DNA of 64,000 nt from Amycolatopsis methanolica 239 (GTDB taxonomy: Bacteria > Actinomycetota > Actinomycetes > Mycobacteriales > Pseudonocardiaceae). Position numbers and translations under genes: made by a program. Location: contig NZ_CP009110.1 of the NCBI RefSeq assembly GCF_000739085.1, positions 2,108,001-2,172,000 of the forward strand, read 5' to 3'. Each line of letters opens with the position of its first letter. Within the stretch, counting starts at the first letter, position 1. Below the pieces are notes generated by a model, which saw nothing but the letters and a program-made list of their open reading frames with translations, ran no database searches and was not told the DNA's origin. Positions 26,168 to 39,800 of this stretch are shown here, in pieces.

Positions 26168-26544
26168 GCTACCTCGAGATCAACACCAGCCCGGCGGAGA
26201 TCCGTTCGCTCGGCGAGCAGATCGCGTTGAACGGCAGCGATCTGGCGAACCTGGCGAGCGCGGCCAACGGCGAGCACGAGCAGAAGGCCGGCGGCCCCGA
26301 CCTGGCCGTGTTCGGCAACGACGACCTGGGCAAGCAGTTCAAGCCGACCTACCACGGCACGCCGGGGTCGACCGGCGTGCCGGGCTTCGACGCGTCCAAC
26401 GCCGGGCAGTTCTTCGCGTCGATGAAACAGATCGGCGACGAGCTGGGGGACCTCGGCGGCGGTCTGCGGTCCGCCATCGACGGACAGATGGGCACCGAGC
26501 TCGACAACCTCGCCGCTATCAACAAGATCACCCCGCCCGCCTGA
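26164..26544 (+). CDS. EspC-like type VII secretion target or chaperone
   Basis: A 126-residue protein starting at GTG 26164. The N-terminus (YLEINTSPAEIRSLGEQIAL) and the helical region (FDASNAGQFFASMKQIGDEL) resemble the EspC/DUF2580-type ESX secretion targets. The protein has no WXG turn and contains a Gly/Pro-rich middle (KPTYHGTPGSTGVPGFDAS). It is coupled to the YbaB-like gene and lies 33 bases before the giant effector. Such small helical partners often pair with the N-terminal half of a large type VII toxin to form its export signal. Role inferred from context. Confidence 0.75.
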   Translation: MSYLEINTSPAEIRSLGEQIALNGSDLANLASAANGEHEQKAGGPDLAVFGNDDLGKQFKPTYHGTPGSTGVPGFDASNAGQFFASMKQIGDELGDLGGGLRSAIDGQMGTELDNLAAINKITPPA

Positions 26545-26577
26545 TCCGCCGCATCCGTCCGTTCGAGAGGTCCGCCA

Positions 26578-27840
26578 ATGGGAGTGCACAGAACCATCGA
26601 TGATGGTTTCGCGTACTTCGCTCAGCTGTTGGCGGATTTCGGGGACGCGGCCGACAACTTCATCCGCGACGTCAACGACTGGCTCCCGTTCCCGGTGCTC
26701 CCGCCGATCGTCCGCGCGGCGATCGACGGGTGGCTCGGCGAGTACCCGGAGGCGCACCCGGACGACGTCCAGCCGCTCGTCGACTTCTGGAGTGCCAAGG
26801 GGCTGGACCTGGCCGACCTGCAGGGGCAGCTCGGCACGCTCACCGAGATGGTGACGCAGGGCTACCAGGGCGCCGCGCCCGCGCAGTTCGCCGCCGCGTC
26901 CACGCAGTTCAGCAAGGTCATCCTCGGCGCGGCCCAGAACGCCATGGAAATGGGCATGGGAGTCGGGCAGTTCCAGACCAGCCTCGCGCTGGCGAAGAAC
27001 AGCTACGAGGTCATGCTGGTCATGACCGTGACCGAGATCGCCGTCTCCCTGGCCGCCGCGGTGGCGAGCGTCGGTGAGAGCCTGGCCGGCATTCCCGCCT
27101 CGATCACCGCGACTGGGCTGGCGCTGCGTGCCGTTCTGCGCAAGGCGCTCCAGGAGATCGGCGAGATCATCATCAAGACGGTGACGCGCCAGTTCACCAT
27201 CAAGGGGGCAGGCCACGCGATCGCCCGCGGCTGGCGGATCTACCTCGCGCACACGGCGGGCCGGATCGGGGCGCGTGAGGTCGAGCGCACCCTGATGCGG
27301 ATCATGCCGCAGATCAAGAACTCCTACATCCGGCGGGAAATCGCCCAGCAGCTCGGGAAGGCCTACGGCGGGCGGGCCCTCAACCGCGCGATCACCGAGA
27401 CGGCCCGGCGGGGCGGGCCCAAGTGGCTCCTGCGCGAAGGCCAGGTCGCGCGGCGGGGTGCGATGACGCCCGAGATGGAGCGGCGGATCGCGGAGGTCGT
27501 GGCCACGCACGTGGCGCAGGGCGGCGCGGGCAAGGTCATCGGCCAGCGGCTGTTCGGCTACGGCGTGCGCAGCGGTGCGATGTACGGCGCGGGCGGCTCC
27601 CTCGCCGGCGAGGTCTTGACCGACATCGAGATGGGGGACAAGTACCGGGTCAACTTCACCAACGTCGCCGCGGGTTTCGTCGGTGCTTCGCTGGGTGGTG
27701 GTCCGCTGGCGCTGGCGGCGGGGCTGCCCGCGCACGTCATCCTGGGCGCCGCGGGCGGTGTCATCGGCCAGGTCGGGTCCGTGGGGTTCACCGCGGGCAT
27801 GGACAAGCTGATGAACGCGGAGGGCACGCCGCACGACACC
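26578..27840 (+). other. type VII targeting head of the giant toxin
   Basis: Residues 1-160 are helical and lack a signal peptide (DDGFAYFAQLLADFGDAADN; LQGQLGTLTEMVTQGYQGAA; QFAAASTQFSKVILGAAQNA), like the WXG100-like heads of large actinobacterial toxins and CpnT. Residues about 165-190 (VMLVMTVTEIAVSLAAAVAS) and 342-420 (Gly/Ala-rich, with VAAGFVGASLGGGPLALAAG) are hydrophobic. The position directly after an EspC-like partner supports export by ESX. Confidence 0.75.
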
Positions 27841-30800
27841 ACCGCGCGCAGCGCCCGCGGTGGCCAGCAGGCGGGGGAGGACCCGCTCAGCTGGGACAAC
27901 CTCAAGAAGGCCGCGCTCGGTGGCGCGGTCGGCGGTGTGCAGGAGCTCTACGCGGGCGGCACGCAGCTCTTCAAGTTCGACCGGTCTTCCATGAGCTTCC
28001 AGTTCGAGCTGGGCGAGCACTTCCAGGCGAACCTGGCCGACCGCAGGCTGCTGACGAACTTCCACGCGGGCAACGACTTCTCGAACTTCATCGGGCAGTC
28101 GCCCGGGCAGGCGCCTGCCGGTGTCACGTGGAGTGATGACGGTGCCGCGCCCGCCGCCGGGCATTTCGGCGGCGGCGGGACGCAGACCGCGACCGGCGGT
28201 GGGACCGGTGGTGGGACCGGTGGGTCGTCGTCGGGTTCCGGAGGCGGGTCGAGCAGTGGTGCGGGCTCGGCGGGCCGGGGCGGCACGCCGTCCGGTGCGG
28301 GGGGTTCGCACGGGTCTGGCGGTTCGGGTTCCGGCTCGGGCGCGGGGGACGCGTCGTCGCGCAACGGCCGGACCGCACCGTCCGACGGGGAACGCCAGAC
28401 GACGCCCGACACCGAGCCGCAGCGAGCGGAGACCCCGGACAGCGAGGCCACCCCGGCGCCGGAGGAGCAGCGCCGGGTGGCCACCGCGGGCGGCGACCCG
28501 GCCACGAGCACCCGCGACACCGGCACGCAGCCGAGCCGCACCACGACGCCCGACCCCGAACAGTCCACACGCGACGCCGGCCACGCGGCGTACTCCGGGC
28601 GCGCCGAAGGTGATTCCGCCGGAACGTCCACCCGCGACGGTGCGACCCGGAACCCGGATGCGCCGGCACATCAGGAAGGCGGCACCACTCAGAACCCGGA
28701 CGCACCCGGACGTCAGGAGGGTGATGCGCGGAATCCGGATGCCGCGGGGCGTGGGGAGGGTGATGCGCGGAATCCGGACGCGACGGGGCGTCAGGAGGGT
28801 GACAGCCGGAACCCCGACGCCACGGGCCGCCAGGAGAGCGACACCTCCCAGAACCCGGATTCCGGCACCCGCGACGGGAACCCCGACGACGCCGTCCGCA
28901 CTACCGACAACCGTGAGCACCGGCAGCAGTTCACCCCGGACACGCCGCCGGAGAGGGCCGAGCGCGGGCCGGAGACCGCGACGGCCGTCACCGCCCGCAC
29001 CCTCGACGCCCTGAACGAGGCGGGTTACACCGTGCAGGTGGACCGGGAAACGGGCATGTTCAGCGTGATCTCGCCGGACAACCAGGCCGCGGAGTTCTTC
29101 CTCACCCTCAACGACGAGCTGTCCGCAGGCGCGATGCAGGTGCGCGGTGACGAGGTCCACGTCTCGAGCCTGGTCTCCGAGGACCTGGCCGAGGTCATGC
29201 AGCAGAACCGGGCCATGATGGACCGGGTCCTGGAGCACCTCTACGCCCGCAGCCCGCTGCCCGACGGGCTCACGCCGTCCCTGGTGTTCACCCACGCGGG
29301 CACGGTCGCGGGCGCGACGACACCCCAGCCGGGCACGAGGTGGCACGCGCTGCCCCGCACCGTGCAGGCCGGCCCCGACCGAATGCCCTCGACGCCGAGC
29401 GCCCAGGACCTCACCGACGCGATCACCCGCCGCCAGCAGTCCACTCCGGACAACGACCTCGCGAGCCACCGCATCGCCACCGCCCTGCATGGCACGCCGG
29501 GCGAGGGGCCGTTGGTCGTCCAGTACGGCAACGGCAACCGCGTCCTCGTGCAGGTCCTGCTGGACGACCGGGTGCCCGACAACCACGTGCAGGTCGACGC
29601 GGGCACCTGGCAGGTGCGGCCCGACGGCTCCGCCCGGCAGACCGGTGAGGCCACGATCCGGATCGGCCGCGGTGACCTCGACGCGCTGCTGGAAGAGGGG
29701 CTGCGCACGGTCGCCGACGGCGTGCCGGGACGCGACCAGCCGCACCGGGCGGTCAACCACCGCGAGCTGTCGCGGGTGCCGCGCGAGCCGGTCAGCGGTT
29801 CGGTCACCGTCACGCGTGACACCACCGCCGACAGCGACGCGGTCGTGCGCGAGTTCGACTCCTTCGTGCGCGGCCTGGGCCGGACCACGGCACCGCAGAC
29901 CGTGACCACCCCGTCGGCGCCGTCCCTCGGCGACGCGATCCCGCTGCAGCGCCTCCCCGAATCGGGCGCTCGGCTGCCGCAGCGGGTGGAGTTCCACGAC
30001 GACGTCGTGCGGCTGGTCTACGACGACGTCACGGTCGACGCCGTGCTGGCGGTCGATTCCGAGCTCGCGGCCGGCGAGTACCAGGTCGTCTACCCCCGGT
30101 TCACCGCCGACGGGGTCCAGGCCGAACCCCTGCAGCTGCGGGTGTCGGACCAGACGCTGAGCGACGGCTTCCAGCGCACGATCTCCGAGCGGGTGAAGTG
30201 GCGCCACGTCCTCGGCGAGGTCGGGACCACGTTGCAGGGAATGGGCACCCTCACCGACGGTACGGTCGCGCTCTACCGGGACCGCAGCGTCGTCCCGCTC
30301 GCCAGGACGGTCATGACGACCGTCCGCGGGGCGCGGCTGGTGCCGGACGCGCTCGCGCCGCAGACCGCGGAGGGCGGGCCGCGCCACCTCGCGGTGCGGA
30401 TGCCCGACGCCGCCTCGTTCGGCCAGGACACGGGCCGGGTGATGGAGGCGCTCGCGAAGGCAGGCCTGCGCCCCGACACCACCGAACTGCAGTGGGACCA
30501 CGCGGGATCCGGCGTCCCCACGCGCTGGACCAACCCCGTCACCGGTGAGCGGTTCGTGCTGCGGTTCGGCACACCCGACTCGGTCGCGGCCCGCGCCCAC
30601 GCCGCGCAACTCGACCCGGACTCCGGGCAGCGCACCGAGATCCTGCGCGGCGTGCTCGAACCGGACCTGAGCACGATCGAGCTGCTGTCGGCGCAGCGCC
30701 ACAACGCCTGGGACCTGGCGGGTGTGGCCGACCACGAACACCGGCCGCCGATCGCCGACCTCGAAGTGTCCGGCGACGTGCTCGACCGTCTCGTGCAGCG

Positions 30801-33800
30801 GCACGGTCCCGAGGCAACTGACCCCACGCAGATCCGCGTCGCCCGCCGCTGGTTCGATGAGGGCGCGAACCCGCGGCTGGTGCTCGGCGAAGTGGTGCGC
30901 GATGTCGTCCGGCGGCCCGATGTCGCGACCTACGACGAGGAGTCCGGGCTCTGGGCGGTCCGCGGTGAGCGCAACGGGCTGACCATCGCCGCGGTGGTCG
31001 ACGCGGAGGGCCACACCGTCCAGGCCGAGCCGCTGCCGGGACCGAACACCGAAGCCGGGCGGCTGTCCGCGGCCGAAGCCGGGCGCGTGCTCGGGCAGTT
31101 CCAGGCCGCGGTCGCCGCCACCGACGGCGCGCAGGTCCGGCCGACGACGCTCGACGACCTGGGCGGGACCGGGCCGGTCCGCTACGCCGTGGACCTGGCC
31201 GACGCGACCTCGCGCGACGCGCTGCTGACCGAGCTGGCGGACCGGGGCTTCGACGTCACCGGCGCCACCGGCGACCGGGTGGACCTGCGGCACGCCGAGA
31301 CCGGCCAGCCCGTGCAGGTGCGGCTGCGCACCCCCGCGACCACCACCGGCACCACCACGGCTCCCGATCCCGCACCCGGCACCACGCCGGACCCGGAAAC
31401 CCGGCCGGACCCGATCGCCGACGCGGTCGGCGAGGTGCGCGGCGCGGCCCTGACCGAGGACGGGGAGTCGCGGTTCACCATCACCGTTCCCGCGGACGAC
31501 TACCTCGTCGCGGGCCTCAGCGTGGCCGATCAGCTGGACGCCAACGGCCTGACGCTGACCGACGTCGACGGCGCGTTCGGCCGCCGGTCGGCGACCCAGT
31601 TCGGTGGCCGCCAGTGGCACGGCTGGCACACCACCTGGACCACCGCCGACGGCCGGACCGTCGAGATCCACCTGACCACCGAAGAGGGCAGGCAGCACGC
31701 CGCGCAGGTGGCCGAGATCGCGCGGCAGCGCGACCAGCTGCGCCGCGGCGACCCCCGCCGGTTCTGGTTGGACTCGCAGTTGCGGCGCCTCACCGACAAC
31801 CCGCCGGTGCCCGCCGACGCCGCACTGACCCCGGAGGTCCGGCGCGCGCTGACCAGCGGCCGTCTGGCGCGCCAGGTCGCCGCCGAGCTGAACGTCCCGC
31901 GGGTGACGTTGAGCAGGCCCGAGGGGGACCTGCCGGGCCACCTGGTCGCACGCACCCCGGACGGCACCGAGGTCGCGGTGGTCCGGACGCACGCCGACCT
32001 CGGCGCGCTCCGCCGCGAGCTGGCCGGCCTCAGCGTGACGCTGGAGCCCGCCCACGTCGGCGAGCTGGGCGACACCGGCGCCGGCTTCGCCGTCGTGCCG
32101 CTGACCGAGGGAGGCACGGTCGCCGAGGTGGCCGCCGCCTTCGCCGACACCGCCCGGCCGAACGGCTGGCACCACCCGGACGTCGCCTTCCGCACGGACC
32201 GCCCCGCCGAGGACCGGATCCGGCTCGACCAGGACGTGCTGCACGACCACATCCTGGATGGCACCCGCGGCGGCGGGCACCGCCACGGCACCGGGGTCCC
32301 CGGCAAGACCGAGTTCCCCGCCCGGTGGAGCGACGACCGGATCGAGGCGGTCATCCGGCAGACCGCGGCACACCCGACCGCCGGCCAGTGGGACGAGGAC
32401 CACAACTCCTGGATCGTGACCAGGGAGCACGACGGGGTCGTCGTCGCGGTGGTCGTGCTGCCCGACGGCTGGATCGCCACGAGTTACCCGGAGGAGGGCC
32501 GTGGGGTCGTCACCAACCCCCGGCCGGTGACGCCGGAACGGCACGAGATCGCGCCCACCCTGCCCGAGGCCGTGCTCGCCCAGCTGGAGAACCTCCGGCA
32601 CCCGGACCGCCCCGCGCGGCTGCCCAAGTTTCCCGCCGAGTGGTTCGAACCCGGGCAGCTCGAGACCATCCTGACGCGGATCGTGGCCGACGGCTTGCAG
32701 CCGGACGCGCTCGCCGAGACCCCGCTCGAACCGCTGGGGCGCAAGAAGCAGGACTGGGTCTACGGTGAACACGACGGCGTGCGTGTGCGGGTCGCCATCG
32801 ACCGGAACAACGTCATCCACAGGGCCGAACCGGTCGTGGAATCCGCGGATGACCAGCAAGAGGGAAGGAGCCGGGACGGTGCAGCTCTCCGAGGCGGAGA
32901 TCGCGCAGCGGATGGCGGATCTGCCCGACCGGTTCGCGGACCGGCTGGACGAGCAGGCGCTGACGTCGGTGCGCCGGACGCTGGACGTGGGCGAGTGGCC
33001 GATGAGCGTGCAGGCGCTGATCCGGGCACTGCGGAGGCTGGACAGGCCGGTGTCGACGCGGGAACGGGCCGAACTGGCGAGCTACCTGGAGATGTTCGAC
33101 AGCCCGGACGATCCGGAACCGCTGAGGCGGCGGGCGGAACAGGTGAAGCAGGACCTCGCGTCGCTGAGGGAACAGCCGAGTCTCGACGCGACGGAAGCGA
33201 CCGCGCTGGCGAAAACGCTGACGGCGACGTTCGCGCCGCGGATCCCGGAGCCCGATCGCGGGGAACTGATCCAGGAGAACGAACTGGAGAACTGGCCGGA
33301 TCTGACGCTGGCGACGGTCGAACTGCTGGAACGGCACGCGATTCCGGTGACTCCGGAGGAACATCGGATGCTGCGGCAGCTGCTGGACGCGATGGATCTG
33401 ACCAGGCAGGGACTGACGGCGATCCCCGTCCGGTAGCGCGGCCGGACGCACGCACGGTCGTCGACCGGCTGGACGACGCGACGCGCGAGCGGGTCGTGCG
33501 CTTCGCCGACCACCGGCTCGAGGTGGTCGCGCGCGGCCTGGACGTGACGGTGGACGAGGTGCGCCGCCGGCTGCAGGACCGGATGGCCGACGCGTTCGAA
33601 CTCACCGACGCCGGCCTGGCGGAGGCGTTCGCCGACGACGCCGCGGCCCACGACCGGCTGGTGTGGTACGTCGGCTCGTCCGGCGTGTACGACTGGGCGA
33701 CCGGCCGGGTGGGCCTGCGTCCCGGCGAGCCGCTGGGCATCGTCGCGACCGCGCTGGTGAAGGAGGTCATCACCTCCTTCCGCACCCCGCCGCACCTGGC

Positions 33801-36800
33801 GGCCGCGGCCTTCGACGGCCCGCCCGCCGACCTGATGGTGCAGCGGGAGATCGACGACCACGTGTTGCTGCGGGAGTGGCTGCGCGGGCTCCGCGACCAG
33901 CTGCCCGCTGAACTCGCCCAGGCACGCAGCTGGTCGGAGCGGACGCTCGAAGAGGTACTGCGGTACCGGTACGGGTCCACTGTGGACCACGTGGACCGGT
34001 TCACCGTGTCGATCGAGCGCGGCGAACCGGGTGTGGAGCCCAGCCTGGGGCGCGAGAACGATCCGCGCCTGACGCGGATGGCAGACGCGGATGTCGCCGA
34101 TGCGGTCGCGGGCCGGCTCGGGGAGCCCGCGGTGACGCTGACCCGCGCCGAGGGGGAGATCACCGGCCGCCTGCCGGCGCACTTCGTGGTGCGCGGCGGC
34201 GACGGTTCCGACATCGCCGTCGTGCGCGTGCACGACAACGCGGATGCGGCACGCGCCGAGCGGGACGTGCTGGGCCCCGCCCTGCCTGCGACCATCGTCG
34301 ACCAGCCCGGCCTGCCCGCCATGACCCTGGCGCCGCTGACCAACGACGCCGGTGACCCGACCCGGACCGTCGCCGAGGTGATCGAGGCCTTCGCCGACGG
34401 CGCGCGGCCGAACGGGTGGGACGCCGTCGCCGGGCACCCCGACTTCCCGGCGCCGAACGAGCTGCTGCTCAACGACGCCAGGGCACGGCACATCCTCGAC
34501 AGCGACTCGACCGGCGGCGGACACCGCCACGGACTGGGCAAGCCGAACAAGGACGAGTTCCCTGAGCGGTGGGGCGACGACGCCGCGGTGCGCGACATCA
34601 TCGAGCGCATCGCCCGGCACCCCGACCGCGTCCTGTGGGAGGAGGGTCCGAAGACCTGGCGGCTCACCGCGGTGCGCGACGGTGTCGAAATGGCCGTGGT
34701 GGTCCTGCCGGGGCACGGCATCGGCATCCTCACCGCACATCCGGAGGGCGGCCGCGGTGTCGTGCGCAACCCGCCGCCCGCCGCGCCGTCGCGTTCGGAC
34801 ACGCCCGCGACCATCAGCGACGAGGTGCTCAAGCGGCTGGAGAACAAGCACGGCCCGAACAGCCGGGCGCCCGGGGTCGCGAAGTTCCCGGAAAGCTGGT
34901 TCAACGAATCGGGCGGGCTCGGCAGGATCCTGACCGAGTCGGCGGACGAAGCGATCCGCGCCGGGCGGATCGAGGAGGTCCCGGAGCGGGCCAAGCACGA
35001 TCTGCTGCGCGCGGCCTACGCTGGGGCCGAGGTCGACATCTTCGTCACCAAGCAGAACAAGATCGAGGACGCCTCGCCCCGCCCCGGCGGGCCCGGCGTG
35101 GTGGTCAACCCGGAACGCGGAGGTGGCGGTGGCAGTGGCGCTGTCCGAGGAACAAGTGGCGGCACGGATGGCGCGGCTGCCGGAACGGTTCGCGGACCGG
35201 CTGGATCCGGCGGATCTGAAAGCGGTGCGCCGCAACCGGGACGCGGGGGAGTGGTTCCTGACGGTGCAGGCGCTGATCGGGTCGCTGAGCCGGCTGGCGA
35301 GCCCGGTGTCGACACGGGAACGGGCCGAACTTCAGACGCTACTGGAGACGTTCGCGGACGCGGCGAGGGCGACCGGCGTGGGGACGCTGCTGGATCGCGT
35401 GACGAGGGAGCTGTCGGCGCTGACCGAGGTGACCAGCCTGCCGGAAGCGCAGATCGAGCCGACGGCGAGGACGCTGCGGCCGACGTTCGAGCAGCGGATC
35501 CCGGAGACGGACCGCTGGGAGATGGCGGACGCCGAGGACGAGCGGGACTGGCTGGATCTGACGCAGGCGACGGTGGCGCTGCTGCGACGGCACCGGATCC
35601 CGGTGACGGCGGACGAACGCCGGACGCTGTGGCAGCTGCTGGACGCGATGGATCTGCCGAAACAGGGACTGGCGGAGATTCCGCAGTCCTGACACCGGAG
35701 AGCGCGGCCCGGGTCGTCACCGCGCTCGACGACGTCACCCGGCGTGAGCTGGCGGCCTTCGGCAAGGCCGGTGCGCAGGCGATCGCCGATGCTCTGCGCC
35801 TGCCGGTGTCCGAAGTGGAGAGCCGCCTCGACGCGCTCGCCGAGGGCGCGTTCGCTCTCGCCGGTGAGATGAACGCGAACCTCCCGGGTTACGCGGGCCG
35901 GATCGGGTTGCGCACGGGTGAACCGCTCGCGGTGCTGGCGACCGCCTTCGTCCGGGAAGCGATCGGCGTCCTCAACCCGGTGACGCTCACCGAAGCGGTC
36001 ACCGGGTTGCGCACGAGCGACCCGAGCCGCCTCACGGAGCTGATCCACGACCTGGTGCGGGCGCGGGAGATCGGCGACCGCAACGTCCTGCGTGCCTGGA
36101 TGTCCGCTGTGGACGGTGACGGCCGCGGCCTGCTCGACGGTGTGCGCCAGGCCGAGGAGAACGTGCTCACCGCTCTGGCGTTCACCGGCGCCGGCACCGG
36201 GCAGGCCGCCGCTCCGTCCCTCGCCCTGCCCTCGTTCCCCGCCGCCGTGGTCACGGTGGCCGACCAGGCCGGGTTCGCCGACTCGCTGGCGGGCGTGTTC
36301 GCCCGCGCGGGTGTCGGCGCCGAGCGGATCGCGGACGGCGCCGAGACCACGTGGACGGTCACCGACCGCGGCGCCAAGTGGCAGCTCACCGTCCGCGTTG
36401 ACGCGAACGCCCCCGAACCCGGGGTCACGGTTCCGCGGCCCCGCCAGCAGGGCGGCCGCTGGGTGCAGGACCCGGTGCGGGTCGTGCTGCCCGCGGTGCC
36501 GGCCGGGCCGGAGTGGCGGGTGCAGGTCGCCGAGGCGCTCGGCGTGCGGTTGCTGGCCACGGTCCCGCTGACGGTCCAGGCCCTGGCTGCCGAGACCGGG
36601 GCCGTGGTCGTCCCGGCGCCGGTGGCGGCGGATACCGGGACGGCGCCCGCGCCGCAGCCGGCCGCGGTACTCGAGGTCCCGGGCCGCGAGATCCGGCTCG
36701 ACCTCTGGCCCGTTCCGCCCGGCCTGGCCACGACCGCGGACCCGGCGCTGGCCGCCGACGCGGTCACCCGCGTGCTGCGGGACCTCGATGCGCGCGAGCT

Positions 36801-39800
36801 CTCATTCGACGGGACGACGGTGTCGGCCGTACTGGGCGACTTCCCCGTCGCGGTGCGTGTCGACGCGACGGTCACCGGCGCCCGGGTGAACGCGCCCGCC
36901 CTGCGGCTGGCCGACGGCGGGACCGAGCACGCGCGGGACGGTCACTGGACGCAGTCCCGGCCGGTCGAGGTCACGCTGCCCGCGCTGCCCGTGGACCCGC
37001 ACTGGCGGGCCGAAGTGGTCCGGACCGCGCTGCTCGGTGCCGGGGCGGAGACCGGCTCGCACTTCGCCGAGGCCACCCGGGAGCTGGAGCAGCAGCTGCA
37101 CTCGGAGCTGCCGCCGGTGCGCGAGGTCGCGGCGGACCTGCCCGCCGGGGACGACCTGGAGATCACCGGGCTGCCGTCGGGCGAGCGCACGGTGGTCGTG
37201 CTCGACGGCCCGGAGATGCGCACCCGGCACATCCGCATCGCGCCGGACGCGGACCTCACCAGCAACGCCGGCACCATCGCGGACACGCTGCGCGGGATGC
37301 TGGCGAGCGAGTCGTGGGCCGGCGACATCCGGCCCGACCCGGCCGGTGACGGCACCACGTGGCTGTTGGCCGCGCGCGGCGACGGCCCGGTGCTGCGCTT
37401 CCGCGTGCGTGTCGACCCGGACGCGGCGGGCACCGCGAAGGTGGTCCTGCCCAGCCTCGAACTACGCGCGGACGTGGTCGCCGCCCGCGACGCCGAACCG
37501 GGAACGCGGCTGGCGGGCGGGCGCTGGGTGCAGACCGCCCCGGCGGACGTCGTCGTGCCACCGCTGCCGTCCGATCCGGCGGAGCGGAGCCGGGCACTCG
37601 TCGAGATCGCCCTCGACCTCGGGCTGTACGCGCCGGCCGCGCTCGACCAGGCGGTGAACGATCTGCGGGGCGAGTGGGCCGGCTGGGAAGCCGTCACACT
37701 GCCGCGGATCGGCAACCTGGTCACCGGCGTTCCCGCGGCGACGCCCGGTCCGGCCACCGCGACCGCTGACGCGCAAGCGAGCCCGGACGCGGCCGGCTGG
37801 ATCATGCAGGAGGACTTCACCCGCCTGCTGTCCGACGCCGTCGACACCATCGAGACCTCGTGGGAGTTCGCCACGCGGGTCGGCGAGCGGATGCTCGGCC
37901 GGACCGACGGGATCCTCACCGACGACGAGGTCCACATGGTCCGCAAGGCGCTCCAGCGCATGCGGAACTACCAGCGCGATCTGGAGGAAGCGGACTTCGA
38001 CGCGGGCCGCGCGGTGGTCGTCCGGCGGCTCCACGACTCGGTCGTGCGGGTGGCGGAGTGGTTCCACCGGTGGGAGCCGGAACTCACGGCGGGCCGGCCC
38101 ACGCCGCCGGGGTCGTCGATGCTGGAGCACCTCCGGCAGCAGCGCGCGCTGGTCGCGTGGATGGACACGACGGGCGCGCCGCTCGACCGCCGGTTCCTCG
38201 ACCGGGTCTTCGCGAACGGCGAACGGGCGCAGGCGCACCTCGCGGCGGCCCTCGGCAGGCAGGTGGGCCCCGAGGACGCCTACCGGTGGGCGCCGGTGGC
38301 GGCGGAGCTCCTGCCCGCCGGGGACGACGCGGCCGTGTTCGACGACGGCGTCACGCTGTGGGACTTGACCGAGCTGGTGGCCGAGGTCACCCAGACGGGG
38401 CAGGGCCTCGGGCTGGTCACCCGCGTCGTGGCCGCGGTGGAAGACACGCTGTCGCTGCCCGGCCTGACCGACGACGCCCGGCAGTCGCTGGACGACGTCG
38501 CCGATCGCGCCCGGGAACTGGCCGACAGCACGCGTGACGGCGAGGTGCGGCCGGTGGCCGAAGCGCTGGCGGGGTTGCGCCAGGCGCTCACCGAGCTCAA
38601 GCAGCGCCACGGGATCGACGTCTCCGCACCGCGGTGGGGCACCGCGGCCACCGTGCAGCCCGGCGACGGCCCCGTCCTCCCCGGGCGCCCGGCCAAACCG
38701 CGGGTGGGCGAGGACCTCATGGGCGGCGGCTCCGGGGCCTGGGGCAGCGAGCGGCCGACGGTGTGGAACCGCACCCAGCACCTGTTCGGCTACGGCTTCC
38801 TCGTCGGCGGCTACGCGACCGGCAAGACCACCGCCGCCGCGCTGCTCAAGCACTTCCTCGGCAACACCGGCGAGGACTTCGTCGTCGACACCGACCGCAT
38901 GATGCGGGACATCCCCGGCTTCCACGCCGACGCCACGCGGCAGGTGCGGCACGAGGCGCTGCGCGCCGCGCAGGCGGCCGAAGCCCGCGGTGAGACGGGC
39001 CGGTTCGAGTTCTCCAGCCGCTGGCAGCGGTTCCACAAGTACCGCGTCAAGGAACAGAGCAACGACTGGTTCAACGCCGTCGGCACGTTCTACTACGCCG
39101 TCAGCGGTGTCGTCACCGTCTCGCCGCCTACCACGCCGGGCGGCAGGCCCCAGGTGTCGGTCGACTACCAGGTACACGTGCACGACCGCTACAACTGGCA
39201 CCACGGGATGATGACCTTCTTCGGGCCGAAGATCATCCCGATCACCCAGGTCAACCCGCACACCGGGATGACCACGGTGTGGCAGGCGCCGGTGACGATC
39301 AACCACTCGATCTGGCAGACGCTGCACCGGTCGGGGCTGGCGCAGGAGTTCGACATCGTCGGCTCCACCGGGCGCAAGACGCACACCGGCCCGCTGTCGT
39401 CGCTCTACGACCTGGAAGTCCCGCTGGAACCCGGTTCCCGGGGCAGTCGCCTCGTCGACGGGCTCACTGGGTTCGACCGGCTGCCCTCGCCGGAGGCCGC
39501 GCACCGGCTGGCGGACCAGTGGCTCTACTACACCGCCGGTGAGGACGGCGGTGACGTCTGGATCCAGTTCGCGCCGGCGCGTGCCGGTCTTGTGCTAAGC
39601 ACGCCGGACGGGGACAGCGAGCTGAGCTTCGACGCCGAGCAGGGCGCCTACGCCGGTGACGGCGTTCGCGTCGAGCTGGTGCCGGACACCCAGGGCGTCC
39701 CGGACGCCGTGCGGATCACGCGAGCCGATGGCGCGCCCGAGAGCCTGGCCTTCGGCGGGATCCTCACCCCGGGCGCGGGCGAGACCGGGGAGCACCCGGC

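Noticed and set aside
32881-33436. Sequencing error (paired indels) as explanation for the frame change around nested gene 1
   Set aside because: The nested gene has its own start, ribosome site and stop, and the same arrangement recurs twice more; no indel is needed. Read-level confirmation would still help.
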